Of a stretch of 64,000 nucleotides of DNA, positions 52,960 to 61,411 are shown one piece after another. Where the stretch lies: positions 124,001 to 188,000 of the forward strand of contig CAWDKZ010000013.1 of NCBI GenBank assembly GCA_963803025.1, written 5' to 3'. The notes under the pieces were generated by a model. It ran no database searches, had not been told where the DNA came from, and saw only the letters and a program-made list of their open reading frames with translations. Both the position numbers and the translations under genes were made by a program. Origin of the DNA: Bog-793 sp963803025. Lineage in GTDB: Bacteria; Actinomycetota; Acidimicrobiia; Acidimicrobiales; Bog-793. How positions within the stretch are numbered: position 1 is the stretch's first letter; every line of letters starts with the position of its first letter.

Positions 52960-53745
52960 ATGGGACATCTCGACAAGATCGACCTCTCCGCTTCGCTGAC
53001 GCGGGAGAAGTCCGAACAGAAGATCGAACGGCTCCAGCTGCGCCTGCTCCACCTTCGCCTGGTGAGTGGCGGCCTGCTCGGCACGGGCGAGCTCGGCCCC
53101 CCGCTGTGCATCGTGTTCGAAGGGTGGGACGCGTCCGGCAAGGGCGGTGCGATCAAACGGCTCGTCGGGCGGATCGATCCCCGGCACGTCTCCGTCGCCG
53201 AGTTCGGGGTCCCCTCGGAGGAGGAGAAGCGGCACCACTTCCTGTGGCGCTTCGGGGAGAGCCTGCCGGGCTGGGGAGAGATGAGCGTCTTCGACCGGTC
53301 GTGGTACGGGCGGGTGCTCGTCGAGCGGGTCGAGAAGCTCGTGAAGCCGGACGAGTGGAACCGCGCCTATGGCGAGATCAACGCCTTCGAGCACGGGCTC
53401 GTCGACGAGGGGATGACGCTCGTCAAGTTCTGGCTCCACATCTCCGACGAGGAACAGAAGCGTCGTTTCGAAGCCCGGCGCGACGACCCGCTCCGGCGAT
53501 GGAAGCTCACCGACGAGGACTGGAGAAACCGCTCGAAGCGCGCCGAATACGTGAAGGCCGTCGAGGACATGCTCGACAAGACGGACAAGGGCTACGCCCC
53601 GTGGAACCTCGTCGCGGCGGAGAGCAAGCACTACGCGCGTGTCGCGGTCCTGAAGACCGTCATCGCCCGCATGGAAGAGGGGATGCGCCGCTGGGGGATC
53701 GAGCCGCCGGTGTCCGAGGGATCGGACTACGACAAGTCGACGTAG
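52960..53745 (+). CDS. ppk2: Polyphosphate kinase 2 family protein
   Basis: A 261-residue PPK2-type kinase with Walker A GWDASGKGG (residues 55-63) and the lid-module segment DRSWYGRVLVERVE, plus KFWLHISDEEQKRRFEARRDDPLRRWK. These enzymes transfer phosphate between polyphosphate and nucleotides; the nucleotide specificity class cannot be read with confidence. ATG 52960 is the start just after the decayed permease. A SenX3-RegX3-like phosphate system is 5 kb away. Confidence 0.9.
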   Translation: MGHLDKIDLSASLTREKSEQKIERLQLRLLHLRLVSGGLLGTGELGPPLCIVFEGWDASGKGGAIKRLVGRIDPRHVSVAEFGVPSEEEKRHHFLWRFGESLPGWGEMSVFDRSWYGRVLVERVEKLVKPDEWNRAYGEINAFEHGLVDEGMTLVKFWLHISDEEQKRRFEARRDDPLRRWKLTDEDWRNRSKRAEYVKAVEDMLDKTDKGYAPWNLVAAESKHYARVAVLKTVIARMEEGMRRWGIEPPVSEGSDYDKST

Positions 53746-53822
53746 CAACAGGCGAGACGTCTCACGCTGACGACAGCCTGTGGGTTCGTCCCCGAGGAGC
53801 AGATGGCCCGCGTTAGACGTGC

Positions 53823-54668
53823 TCAGGGGCGCTCGCGGGCCTGGGCGGCGAGTTCATCGAGGCATGCGTCGGGGACTGCGAGATCGCCCGTGCCGGTGCC
53901 GACGGCGATGTCCGGCCGATACGTCCCGTGGAAGTCCGATCCTCCCGTCGCGACGAGACCGTGGCGGAGGGCGAGACGGACGAGGTCTTCGCGTGTCGCC
54001 GGGTCGTAGTTGCCGTAGCGGGCCTCGAGCCCGGCGAGTCCGTCGGTGGCGAGTCCCGACACGAGGGCGTCGAATTCGTCGGGGGAAAGCCCTGCTGAAA
54101 GGGGATGGGCGAGGACGACCACGGCACCCGAGGCGCGCGCCCTCTCGATCACCAGCGATGGCGCGACCGGATTGCGCGCCGTGTAGGCGGGCGCTCCGGT
54201 CCTCAGGTAGCGGCCGAATGCCTCGTCGATCGAGCCCACGACGCCCCGGCGCACGAGCGCGGCCGCGAAGTGCGGCCTGCCGACGACCGACCCGTGCGAC
54301 TCGGCACGGACCTCCTCGTAGGAAAGCGGGATGCCGAGCTCGGCGAAGCGCTTGACGATCGCCGCGTTGCGTGTTTCGCGGTCGACGCGGAGGCGCCCGA
54401 GCAGGTCGGCGAGTGGGTTGTGCCCGTCGGCGACGAAGTAGCACAGGAGGTGGATTGGACCCCTGTCGGACGTGGAGGAGACCTCACAGCCCGGAACGAA
54501 ACGGATCCCCATTTCGTGGGCTCGCTCTGCCGCCGGGGCGATCCCGAACAGCCCGTCGTGATCCGTGAGCGACACCGCCGTGCAACCCGCTTCGGCGGCG
54601 AGCTCGACGACGCGTCCGGGAGATTCGCTGCCGTCCGAGCACGTCGAGTGGGTGTGGAGGTCGATCAC
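53823..54668 (-). CDS. PHP-domain phosphoesterase
   Basis: A 281-residue PHP protein. Metal-binding motifs: DLHTHSTCSDG at the N-terminus, SLTDHDG, a PGCEVS segment, AHPL in the middle and GGSDFHG near the C-terminus. Related proteins hydrolyse 3',5'-nucleoside bisphosphates or short RNA 5' ends (RNase AM/YciV type). GTG 54668 gives the exact PHP start (VIDLHTH). It is divergent from purF, with an 82-base gap that must hold both promoters. Confidence 0.86.
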   Translation of the reverse strand: MIDLHTHSTCSDGSESPGRVVELAAEAGCTAVSLTDHDGLFGIAPAAERAHEMGIRFVPGCEVSSTSDRGPIHLLCYFVADGHNPLADLLGRLRVDRETRNAAIVKRFAELGIPLSYEEVRAESHGSVVGRPHFAAALVRRGVVGSIDEAFGRYLRTGAPAYTARNPVAPSLVIERARASGAVVVLAHPLSAGLSPDEFDALVSGLATDGLAGLEARYGNYDPATREDLVRLALRHGLVATGGSDFHGTYRPDIAVGTGTGDLAVPDACLDELAAQARERP

Positions 54669-54750
54669 TTCAAGAACCGTAGCGGCGGCGGTTCGCTTCG
54701 AGACGGGGGACCGAACCTGGCGACGGCACCGGAATGGCACAATGGCATGA

Positions 54751-56259
54751 GTGAGGGAGGCCTGCGGCGTCTTTGGCGTGTATGCGCCTCGCGTCGAGGT
54801 CGCGCCGCTTGTCTTTGACGGGTTGTTCACGCTGCAGCACCGCGGACAGGAATCAGCCGGCATGGCGGTGAGCGACGGGCAGACGATCACCGTCGTGAAG
54901 GACATGGGCCTGGTGACGTCCGTGTTCACGCCGCACTCGCTCGACTCGTTGCAGGGCCACCTCGGGCTCGGCCACGTCCGCTACTCGACGATGGGTCAGA
55001 GCAACTGGCGCAACGCCCAACCCGTCTACCGGTCGCACGGTGACGCCGGCTTCGCGCTGGGGCACAACGGGAACCTCACGAACGTCGCCATGTTGGAATC
55101 CGAGGCGGGGATGCTCCCCGGGTTCACGCCGTCGGACAGCGACCTCATCGGCGAGCTCCTTGCTCGGGCGTTTCCCATCGCCGACGAGGGCTCCGTCGCA
55201 GAGGGCCTTGAGGAGGCTCTCTGCTCGGTCTTGCCGCGGCTCGAAGGGGCGTTCTCGCTCGGCTTGATTGACGCGACCCGTCTCTACGCGGTGCGTGACC
55301 CGAACGGCTTTCGTCCGTTGTGTCTCGGCCGTCTCGAGTGGCCGGACGAGGAGGGCTGGGCGGTCGCCTCCGAAAGTCCCGCGCTCGCGACCGTGGGCGC
55401 GAGCTTCGTGCGCGAGATCGAACCGGGCGAACTCGTCGTCATCGGCCAAGACGGCGTCCGTTCGTTGCGGCCGTTCCCGCCCGCTCGCGTCGTGCCGAAG
55501 CTGTGCGTCTTCGAGTTCGTCTACTTCGCGCGGCCGGACGCCGAGCTGTACGGGAGGGAAGTTCACGCCGCGCGCCGCAGGATGGGCGAGCGACTCGCGG
55601 ACGAGTCGCCCGTCGAGGCCGACCTGGTGATCGGCGTGCCGGACTCCGGTGTCCCGGCCGCGGAGGGATTCTCGGTTCGCAGCGGGATCCCGTTCGGGCA
55701 GGGACTCGTGAAGAACCGCTACATCGGGCGGACGTTCATCGCTCCGACCGTGGCGGCCCGTTCAGACGGCGTCCGGCGCAAGCTCAACCCGTTGCGGGAA
55801 AGCGTCGGGGGCAAGCGACTTGTCGTCATCGACGACTCGATCGTGCGCGGCACGACGACGAGCCAGATCGTACGGGTCCTGCGCGAGGCGGGAGCACGCG
55901 AGATCCACCTCCGGATCTCGTCGCCGCCGTTTCGTTGGCCCTGTTTTTACGGGATCGACACCCCCGTGCGGGAGGAGCTGCTCGCCGCCTTTTCGGACAC
56001 CGCGGGAATCGCCGCCCAACTCGGTGCGGATTCCGTCGCGTACCTGTCGCTGGAAGGGTTGTTTCAGGCCATCGGCGTCCCGGGGTCCGAGTTCTGTTCG
56101 GCTTGTCTTTCCGGCGAGTACCCGACTCGGGTTTCCCTGTCCGCGCCGGACGCCGCCGGCGTTGCGGCCCGCGGAACCTCGGTGCCGCCGGCCGGGTCCG
56201 ATCGCGTGGTCGCCGGCCACGGGGGGAGTCTGTGGTCGGGACCGGCGTCGATCCGGTGA
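54751..56259 (+). CDS. purF: Amidophosphoribosyltransferase (4Fe-4S type)
   Basis: A 502-residue enzyme that makes 5-phosphoribosylamine from PRPP and glutamine, the first committed purine step. The glutaminase nucleophile is Cys5 in REACGVFGVYA, after a 4-residue propeptide. PRPP loop: VVIDDSIVRGTTTSQIV. Cysteines at the positions of the Bacillus subtilis Fe-S ligands are present (KLCVFEF, WPCFYGID, FCSACLSGEYP), so it should carry an oxygen-sensitive [4Fe-4S] cluster. GTG 54751 starts it. Its last 27 bases overlap a tRNA-Phe gene on the other strand. Confidence 0.95.
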   Translation: MREACGVFGVYAPRVEVAPLVFDGLFTLQHRGQESAGMAVSDGQTITVVKDMGLVTSVFTPHSLDSLQGHLGLGHVRYSTMGQSNWRNAQPVYRSHGDAGFALGHNGNLTNVAMLESEAGMLPGFTPSDSDLIGELLARAFPIADEGSVAEGLEEALCSVLPRLEGAFSLGLIDATRLYAVRDPNGFRPLCLGRLEWPDEEGWAVASESPALATVGASFVREIEPGELVVIGQDGVRSLRPFPPARVVPKLCVFEFVYFARPDAELYGREVHAARRRMGERLADESPVEADLVIGVPDSGVPAAEGFSVRSGIPFGQGLVKNRYIGRTFIAPTVAARSDGVRRKLNPLRESVGGKRLVVIDDSIVRGTTTSQIVRVLREAGAREIHLRISSPPFRWPCFYGIDTPVREELLAAFSDTAGIAAQLGADSVAYLSLEGLFQAIGVPGSEFCSACLSGEYPTRVSLSAPDAAGVAARGTSVPPAGSDRVVAGHGGSLWSGPASIR

Positions 56260-56305
56260 CCTCGCGCTTTTCAGGCGCGCGCTCTGCCTGCTGAGCTACC
56301 CGACC
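56233..56305 (-). tRNA. tRNA-Phe(GAA)
   Basis: Minus-strand cloverleaf: acceptor GGTCGGG/CCCGACC, anticodon stem CGCGC/GCGCG with loop CTGAAAA (anticodon GAA), T arm ACCGG-ATCGACG-CCGGT. Position 54 is A rather than the usual T, a mild oddity. CCA is not encoded. Its 3' part overlaps the last 27 bases of purF. Confidence 0.93.
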
Positions 56306-56386
56306 ATGCCGACGATTGTCGACGCGTCCATTGTGCCCGACGCGCGACGCTGCGGGGGAAAGTCGGTCAGCGCAGCGACCATTCAG

Positions 56387-56461
56387 CGGACCTGACGGGA
56401 TTTGAACCCGCGACCTCCGGCTTGACAGGCCAGCGTGCACTCCAGGCTGCACCACAGGTCC
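56387..56461 (-). tRNA. tRNA-Asp(GTC)
   Basis: Minus-strand cloverleaf: acceptor GGACCTG/CAGGTCC, discriminator G, anticodon loop CTGTCAA (anticodon GTC) on stem CTGGC/GCCGG, T arm GCGGG-TTCAAAT-CCCGT. CCA is not encoded. Middle member of a Glu-Asp-Phe tRNA cluster. Confidence 0.96.
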
Positions 56462-56558
56462 TTGTCCGCTCGTCCCTCGGATCGCCTCGATCGTGCGTCC
56501 CCGGGCGGGCGGGAATGCCCGCTGATCCTAGGCGATAGCGCGCGGCCGGCGATCGAAG

Positions 56559-56631
56559 CACCCCCAACGGGATTCGAACCCGTGTTTCCGCCTTGAAGGG
56601 GCGATGTCCTCGGCCGCTGGACGATGGGGGC
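56559..56631 (-). tRNA. tRNA-Glu(TTC)
   Basis: Minus-strand cloverleaf: acceptor GCCCCCA/TGGGGGT, discriminator G, anticodon loop CCTTCAA (anticodon TTC), T arm ACGGG-TTCGAAT-CCCGT. First gene of the Glu-Asp-Phe cluster. CCA is not encoded. Confidence 0.95.
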
Positions 56632-56740
56632 TCGGTCCGAATGGAGCGCGCGGAGATTACCAGTGACCTGCATGCCGGCGTCACAGCGCTCGTTCCCGCC
56701 ACGGCGCGGCGACCATCTCGGGCGGCCCGGGATGTGCCGG

Positions 56741-57358
56741 TCACGGGTCCCGCGGCACGGGAGTGCCGTCCCAGCGCAGGCCACCCGGGGGGTCTCCCCA
56801 GGGGTCGTCGGGTGTCGCGCGGTCTGCGGTCGGCGGTGTCCGCGGCAAGAGCTCGGCGAGCGAGTCGACGACCAGTGACTCGAGGTACGTGAGGTAGTCG
56901 TAACAGAGCCATTCCGCGTACCTCGGATCGTCCGGCGAGGGTTCGACCATCTCCTCGGTCACCCCGAGCGACGCGCCCATGACGATCCGCAGGTCGTTCA
57001 GCGCGGCGAGCCACGCCTCGGCCTCGTCGTCGGTGAGGCGTGTGGCTGATGCCGTGCGCGCGAGGACCGCGAGGGCATTTCGATGGTGTTCGACGAGATC
57101 AGCGCGCACGAGGCTGACGTAATTCGCCTCGGCCGACGCGTCGGTCGGGTACGCGGCCGGGAAGAGCCGACGCAGCCCCCCGGGGAGTTCCTCGTCGGAC
57201 TCGCCGACCACGGCGAGTGCCTCCGTGAGCTGGGCCGGGATCGAGGAGAGCAAGGCGCGCTCGACCGGAGAGAGCGACAGCGCGAACCCGCGGTCGGTGC
57301 GGGCGAGGACAGGTGGGCGTTCGCGCGCGCTCAACTCTGGTGCTCCAGGGTCGCCCAC
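56741..57358 (-). CDS. DUF2017 family protein downstream of clpS
   Basis: A 205-residue soluble protein. Segments LSPVERALLSSIPAQL, ANYVSLVRADLVEHHRNAL and WLAALNDLRIVMGASLGV are typical of actinobacterial DUF2017 proteins, which almost always follow clpS. The C-terminal 40 residues are Pro/Asp-rich. GTG 57358 overlaps the end of clpS by 28 bases. Function unknown; a link to ClpS-dependent proteolysis is suggested only by conserved pairing. Confidence 0.85.
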   Translation of the reverse strand: MGDPGAPELSARERPPVLARTDRGFALSLSPVERALLSSIPAQLTEALAVVGESDEELPGGLRRLFPAAYPTDASAEANYVSLVRADLVEHHRNALAVLARTASATRLTDDEAEAWLAALNDLRIVMGASLGVTEEMVEPSPDDPRYAEWLCYDYLTYLESLVVDSLAELLPRTPPTADRATPDDPWGDPPGGLRWDGTPVPRDP

Positions 57359-57621
57359 AGGCCGTGGCGGTGGAGGCGGGCGACATCGAGCTCGGCGCGT
57401 TCACGCGGACCCGAGGCGACCACGGCGCGGCCTTTCCGATGCACGTCCAACATGAGTCGGGTGGCCTTGGCGAACGAGTAGCCGAACAACTTCTGGAAGA
57501 CGTAGGTGACGTAGCTCATCAAGTTTACCGGGTCGTTCCAGACGATGACGAGCCACGGCCGGTCGACGCCCAAGTCGTCGTGGGTGGCGGGTTCCACGTC
57601 GACCATGGGGCCGCTCACCAT
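57331..57621 (-). CDS. clpS: ATP-dependent Clp protease adaptor ClpS
   Basis: A 96-residue adaptor that delivers N-degron substrates to ClpCP/ClpAP. Core: WLVIVWNDPVNLMSYVTYVFQ, with the NDPVN-type binding pocket, followed by ATRLMLDVHRKGRAVV. ATG 57621 or ATG 57606 may start it. It is followed by DUF2017 in the same direction. Confidence 0.93.
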   Translation of the reverse strand: MVSGPMVDVEPATHDDLGVDRPWLVIVWNDPVNLMSYVTYVFQKLFGYSFAKATRLMLDVHRKGRAVVASGPRERAELDVARLHRHGLWATLEHQS

Positions 57622-57668
57622 CGGGGCACGCAGCTCTCCGCCGATCGTTGTCAGACGCCCACGGCCCG

Positions 57669-58463
57669 CTAGTGGCGGCGAGCCGTCTCGAAGCGGTAGC
57701 CGAGGCCGCGGATCGTCGTGATGAGCTTCGGTTGGGACGGATTGACCTCGATGTGGGCGCGCAGCCGCTTCACATGGACGTCAAGTGTCTTCGTGTCGCC
57801 GACGTAGTCCGCGCCCCAGACCCGCGAGATCAGCGTGTCACGGGTGAGAACCCGACCCGCCCTGAGGAGCAGCTGTTCGAGGAGTTCGAACTCCTTCAGC
57901 GGCAAGGTGACCTCGCTGCCCCGGACGGTGCATTCGTGGCGGTCGAGATCGAGCGTCACGTCGCCAACCTCGAGCACGTTGCGGGGGAACACGTCCGACG
58001 CCGACGACATCGCGGTTTCCGTCGCCGTCGACCGTGGACTTTCCTTGGATTCCACCCGTTGCGTCCTGCGAAGCACGGCGCGCATGCGAGACACGAGCTC
58101 GTGCAGGCGGTAGGGCTTGGCCACGTAGTCGTCGGCGCCGACCTCGAGGCCGACGACCGTGTCGATTTCGGTGGTCTTCGCCGTGACCATGATGATCGGC
58201 ACCGCCGAACGCGTTCGGATCGTCCGGCACACGTCGAGCCCCGAGATCTTCGGCAGCATGATGTCGAGCAGGATCAGATCGGGTTCGCTTTCTTTGAAGC
58301 GCTCGAGTGCTTCGGCGCCGTCGCGTGCGACCGTGATGGCGAAGCCTTCGCGCTCGAGCCCGATGACGAGTGCATCGACGAAGGATTCCTCGTCCTCCGC
58401 GAGCAGTACCTCGATGCGCCTGTCCGTTGCCGCGCGTTCGTCGGAATCCGTCGTGGCGGTCAT
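57669..58463 (-). CDS. OmpR-family response regulator (RegX3/PhoB-like)
   Basis: A 264-residue response regulator with receiver domain (about residues 18-130; phospho-acceptor Asp in LILLDIMLP, conserved Lys in YVAKPY) and a C-terminal winged helix (about 165-260) with LPLKEFELLEQLLLRAGRVLTR and KTLDVHVKRLRAHIE. The linker is longer than usual. ATG 58463 overlaps the kinase stop (ATGA). Similarity and pairing with a SenX3-like kinase suggest phosphate-starvation signalling. Confidence 0.9.
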   Translation of the reverse strand: MTATTDSDERAATDRRIEVLLAEDEESFVDALVIGLEREGFAITVARDGAEALERFKESEPDLILLDIMLPKISGLDVCRTIRTRSAVPIIMVTAKTTEIDTVVGLEVGADDYVAKPYRLHELVSRMRAVLRRTQRVESKESPRSTATETAMSSASDVFPRNVLEVGDVTLDLDRHECTVRGSEVTLPLKEFELLEQLLLRAGRVLTRDTLISRVWGADYVGDTKTLDVHVKRLRAHIEVNPSQPKLITTIRGLGYRFETARRH

Positions 58464-59716
58464 TGGTCACCTCTTCCCTGCAAGGGGAGTCGGAGCGTAA
58501 ACGTTGAGCCTTCGCCCTCGCGCGAGTCGACGTGGACACTGCCGTGGTGGCTGTTCGCGACGTGGCGGACGATCGAAAGACCAAGCCCCGTTCCGCCGGT
58601 CGATCGGCTCCGTCCGTGGTCGACGCGGTAGAAACGCTCGAAGATCCGTTCGAGATCGCGAGTCGGTATCCCCAGTCCCTTGTCGGCAACAGCGATGGCG
58701 ACGTCGTCGCCGTCGAGGTAGCCGATGAAGTCGACGACTCCGCCTTCGTAGGAGAACTTCACTGCGTTCTCGAGCAGGTTGTAGAGCGCCGAGGTCAGTT
58801 GGCGGCGGTCGCCGAGCACCGCGACCGGCGGGGAGGGTTCCTCGAGTTCGATCTCGACGCCCCGTTGCTCGGCCGCCGACCGGACTCGTTCTGCGGCTTC
58901 GGCCATGACGAGGTTGACCAACACGGGTTCGCGCGGTGGTGACTCCTCGTTCTCGATGCGCGACAGATCCAGCAGGTCGTCGATGATCCGAGAGATGCGG
59001 AATGCCTCGGAGTGGATACGTTGCGCGAGACGCCTCGACACCTCGGGTTCGGTCTCGGTGAGCAGCGTCTCGGCGAGAAGCCCGAGCGCACCCATCGGCG
59101 TCTTCAGCTCGTGGCTGACGTTGGCGACGAAGTCCCGGCGGACTTCCTCGAGCCGACGCCGTTCGGAGACGTCATCGATGATGGCGATGACCCCGAGCGT
59201 CCGCTGGCCGTTGTCGATGGTCTGCGTCCGGACCGACAATGTCCGGCGCGGCGGGCCGTAAAGCTCGAGGGTGCGCTCCTCGGAAGCACCCGGCGACGTC
59301 GTGCCGAGCAACTCGTCGACCGCTTGCGCGGCGAGAGCGTCGCCGTGGCGGCTGCCCATCAGTGCGAGGGCGCGGCTGTTACGAAAGACCACTTCACCGT
59401 GCTCGTCACAGACGATCACGGCCTGGGCGAGGGAATCGAGGACCTGGCGCAGCCGGATGGCGTCTGCGCTCGAATCGGCGACCGCCTCGGCCGCATGCTC
59501 GGTCGCGCGCTCGACGTGACCAAGCGCATCCTCGATTCGCTTGGGGTCTCTCGGCAGCGGGTCGGCACCGAGCCGATCGCCGAGGGCGACCAGTCTCTGC
59601 TTGAGCGCGTGCACACCACGTCGGCTGCCGATGGCGTACGCCACGCCAACGAGTACGACGAAGATGGCAGCTGCGATCGGCAGGTTGAGAACGGTCGCTC
59701 GCAGGACGGCGATCAC
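58460..59716 (-). CDS. Sensor histidine kinase (SenX3/PhoR-like)
   Basis: A 418-residue kinase: an N-terminal membrane helix (about residues 10-30), a PAS-like domain (about 90-190, LDSLAQAVIVCDEHGEVVF), HisKA with phospho-acceptor His in FVANVSHELKTPMGAL, and HATPase_c with N box LLENAVKFSYEGG, G1 VADKGLGIP and G2 GGTGLGLSIV. No periplasmic sensor domain is present, as in SenX3. GTG 59716 is the start. Phosphate sensing via the Pst/PhoU system is inferred from family. Confidence 0.9.
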   Translation of the reverse strand: MIAVLRATVLNLPIAAAIFVVLVGVAYAIGSRRGVHALKQRLVALGDRLGADPLPRDPKRIEDALGHVERATEHAAEAVADSSADAIRLRQVLDSLAQAVIVCDEHGEVVFRNSRALALMGSRHGDALAAQAVDELLGTTSPGASEERTLELYGPPRRTLSVRTQTIDNGQRTLGVIAIIDDVSERRRLEEVRRDFVANVSHELKTPMGALGLLAETLLTETEPEVSRRLAQRIHSEAFRISRIIDDLLDLSRIENEESPPREPVLVNLVMAEAAERVRSAAEQRGVEIELEEPSPPVAVLGDRRQLTSALYNLLENAVKFSYEGGVVDFIGYLDGDDVAIAVADKGLGIPTRDLERIFERFYRVDHGRSRSTGGTGLGLSIVRHVANSHHGSVHVDSREGEGSTFTLRLPLQGRGDQ

Positions 59717-59943
59717 GGCAACCGCCGAGGAACTGGCACACCTCCAGCATTGCAGTTTGGGGGATGGTTTCCCGCGCCGATTATGAAAGCTATTGAAATA
59801 GCATGAAACTTAGTGTACGGTGACGACCGCGCGTCGGAAGGCTGCCGTTGCTGGTGGGATCCGAACGCCGCCGCTCGTCGGGACTGCCCGACCGTCCGGT
59901 CGCGACGACCGGACCCATCGTCTCTATCCCGAGGAGGGGCACC

Positions 59944-60264
59944 GTGTCGACCGTCCTTGCAATCGTGTCCGGCTGCTTTGTCGAGTCTGGCACGCTTTCG
60001 CTCAACCCGAACTCCCAGGGCCTCCCGGGCAGCGGGACACTGCAGGATCTCGTGAACGGGATCGGCTTCTGGGGACTGCTCGCGGCGTTGGCGGGGTTGG
60101 TCATCGGCGCCGCGACGTGGGCACTCGGCGCGCACACGAACAACTATCAGAACGCGTCCACCGGTCGGCGTGCCGTGCTCGTCTCCGCGGCTGCGGCGCT
60201 CGTCATCGGCGCGGCGCCGACGCTGCTCAACTTCCTGTTCAACGCCGGTCAGAGTTTGCACTGA
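59944..60264 (+). CDS. VirB2-like/DUF6112 small membrane protein
   Basis: A 106-residue protein: hydrophobic leader VSTVLAIVSGCF, a hydrophilic stretch, then two membrane helices (about residues 40-60 and 78-98). Size, topology and position before a TrbL/VirB6-like gene fit the pilin-like or DUF6112 proteins that head actinobacterial conjugation clusters. GTG 59944 has a GGAGGGG ribosome site at 59931-59937. The 227-base gap upstream is divergent with the kinase gene and should carry the promoter. Confidence 0.65.
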   Translation: MSTVLAIVSGCFVESGTLSLNPNSQGLPGSGTLQDLVNGIGFWGLLAALAGLVIGAATWALGAHTNNYQNASTGRRAVLVSAAAALVIGAAPTLLNFLFNAGQSLH

Positions 60265-60267
60265 GCC

Positions 60268-61411
60268 GTGCGGCCCGGTGCAGTGGTTGGCCAAGCTGCC
60301 GGACACGACTCTGTGCTTGCCGGGATCATCTCGATCAGCGTTGGCGCCCTCGTCAACGGCTTACTCAACGGCATTACCAGCTGGATAGAGAGCGGAACGG
60401 CGGCGCTGCTCACGGCGTTCGGTCACGCGCTCGAATGCCACGACGAGTTCACCCCTCGGCAACGGGTTCGGCACAGAGTTCGGCGTCGTGTGGAAGATCG
60501 GTGCGCTTCTCACACTGCCGTTCCTTCTGCTCGCAACCATCCATGCTGTCGTTCGACAGGACCTCAGCCTGATCACGCGAGCCGTGTTCGTGCGGCTGCC
60601 GTTCGCCGTGCTCTTCGGGGGCCTCGCCGTCGAGCTCGTCACCCAAGCGCTTGCCGTGACCGATTCGCTGAGTTCGGCGATCCTCGCCGCGGCCGGCCAT
60701 CCGGCGCGCCTCGAGATCAACCAGCTGGTCGGGGCCTTCGCGCCAGGGTTCGGTGGGAACGTCCTGTCGGGATTCGTCGGCGTGCTGTTTGCTCTGCTCG
60801 CCGCCGCCGTGGCGTTCATCCTCTGGGTCGAGCTGATCGTGCGATCTGCCGCGGTCGCGGTCGCGACGCTATTCATGCCAATCGCGCTCGCCGGACTCGT
60901 GTGGTCAGCCACAGCGCACTGGGCGCGCCGCGTCGGTGAAACACTCGCCGCGCTCATCTTCTCGAAGCTCGTCATCGCTGGCGTGCTCGCCCTGGCGGCG
61001 TTGTCACTCGGAGCCGCCTCCGGTTTGTCGGGCGTGGTCCAAGGCATCGCCCTCCTCGCCTTGGCGGCGCTCTCGCCGTTCACGCTGCTGAAGCTGATCC
61101 CGCTGTTCGAGTCCGGTGCGGTTTCGCACCTCGAAGGTGTCGCCCGTCGTGGATCTCGCGCGGCGTTGGATGCCGCGGCCCTCGTCGCCGGTCCAGGAGA
61201 TCTCCTCGAGGCCGGTGCCGTGCCTGGCGGCGATACGGCGGTCGAGTTCGCCCAGGGTGCGCGCCTGACGGGAGCCGAGTACCTGGCGACAGTCGCGCAC
61301 TTCCGTGAGGAGATCGCACAGCACGACGCGTTGAGCGATGCACCCGAGGCCGGGCCCGAGCACGTCGACGCCCGCGAGGCGTCGCGTGAAGCCGGAAGCG
61401 ACGATGACTGA
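60268..61411 (+). pseudogene. TrbL/VirB6-like conjugation membrane protein with a one-base frameshift
   Basis: The first frame (GTG 60268) reads a hydrophobic N-terminus, GIISISVGALVNGLLNGITS to FGHALE; one base later in phase the protein continues as ATTSSPLGNGFGTEFGVVWK and then five or more membrane helices (LLTLPFLLLATIHAVV, ELIVRSAAVAVATLFMPIAL and others), ending in an acidic tail. One extra base lies near 60433-60440 (TCGAATGCC). Whole length would be about 380 residues, normal for TrbL/VirB6-like channel proteins. Error versus decay is unresolved. Confidence 0.7.
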
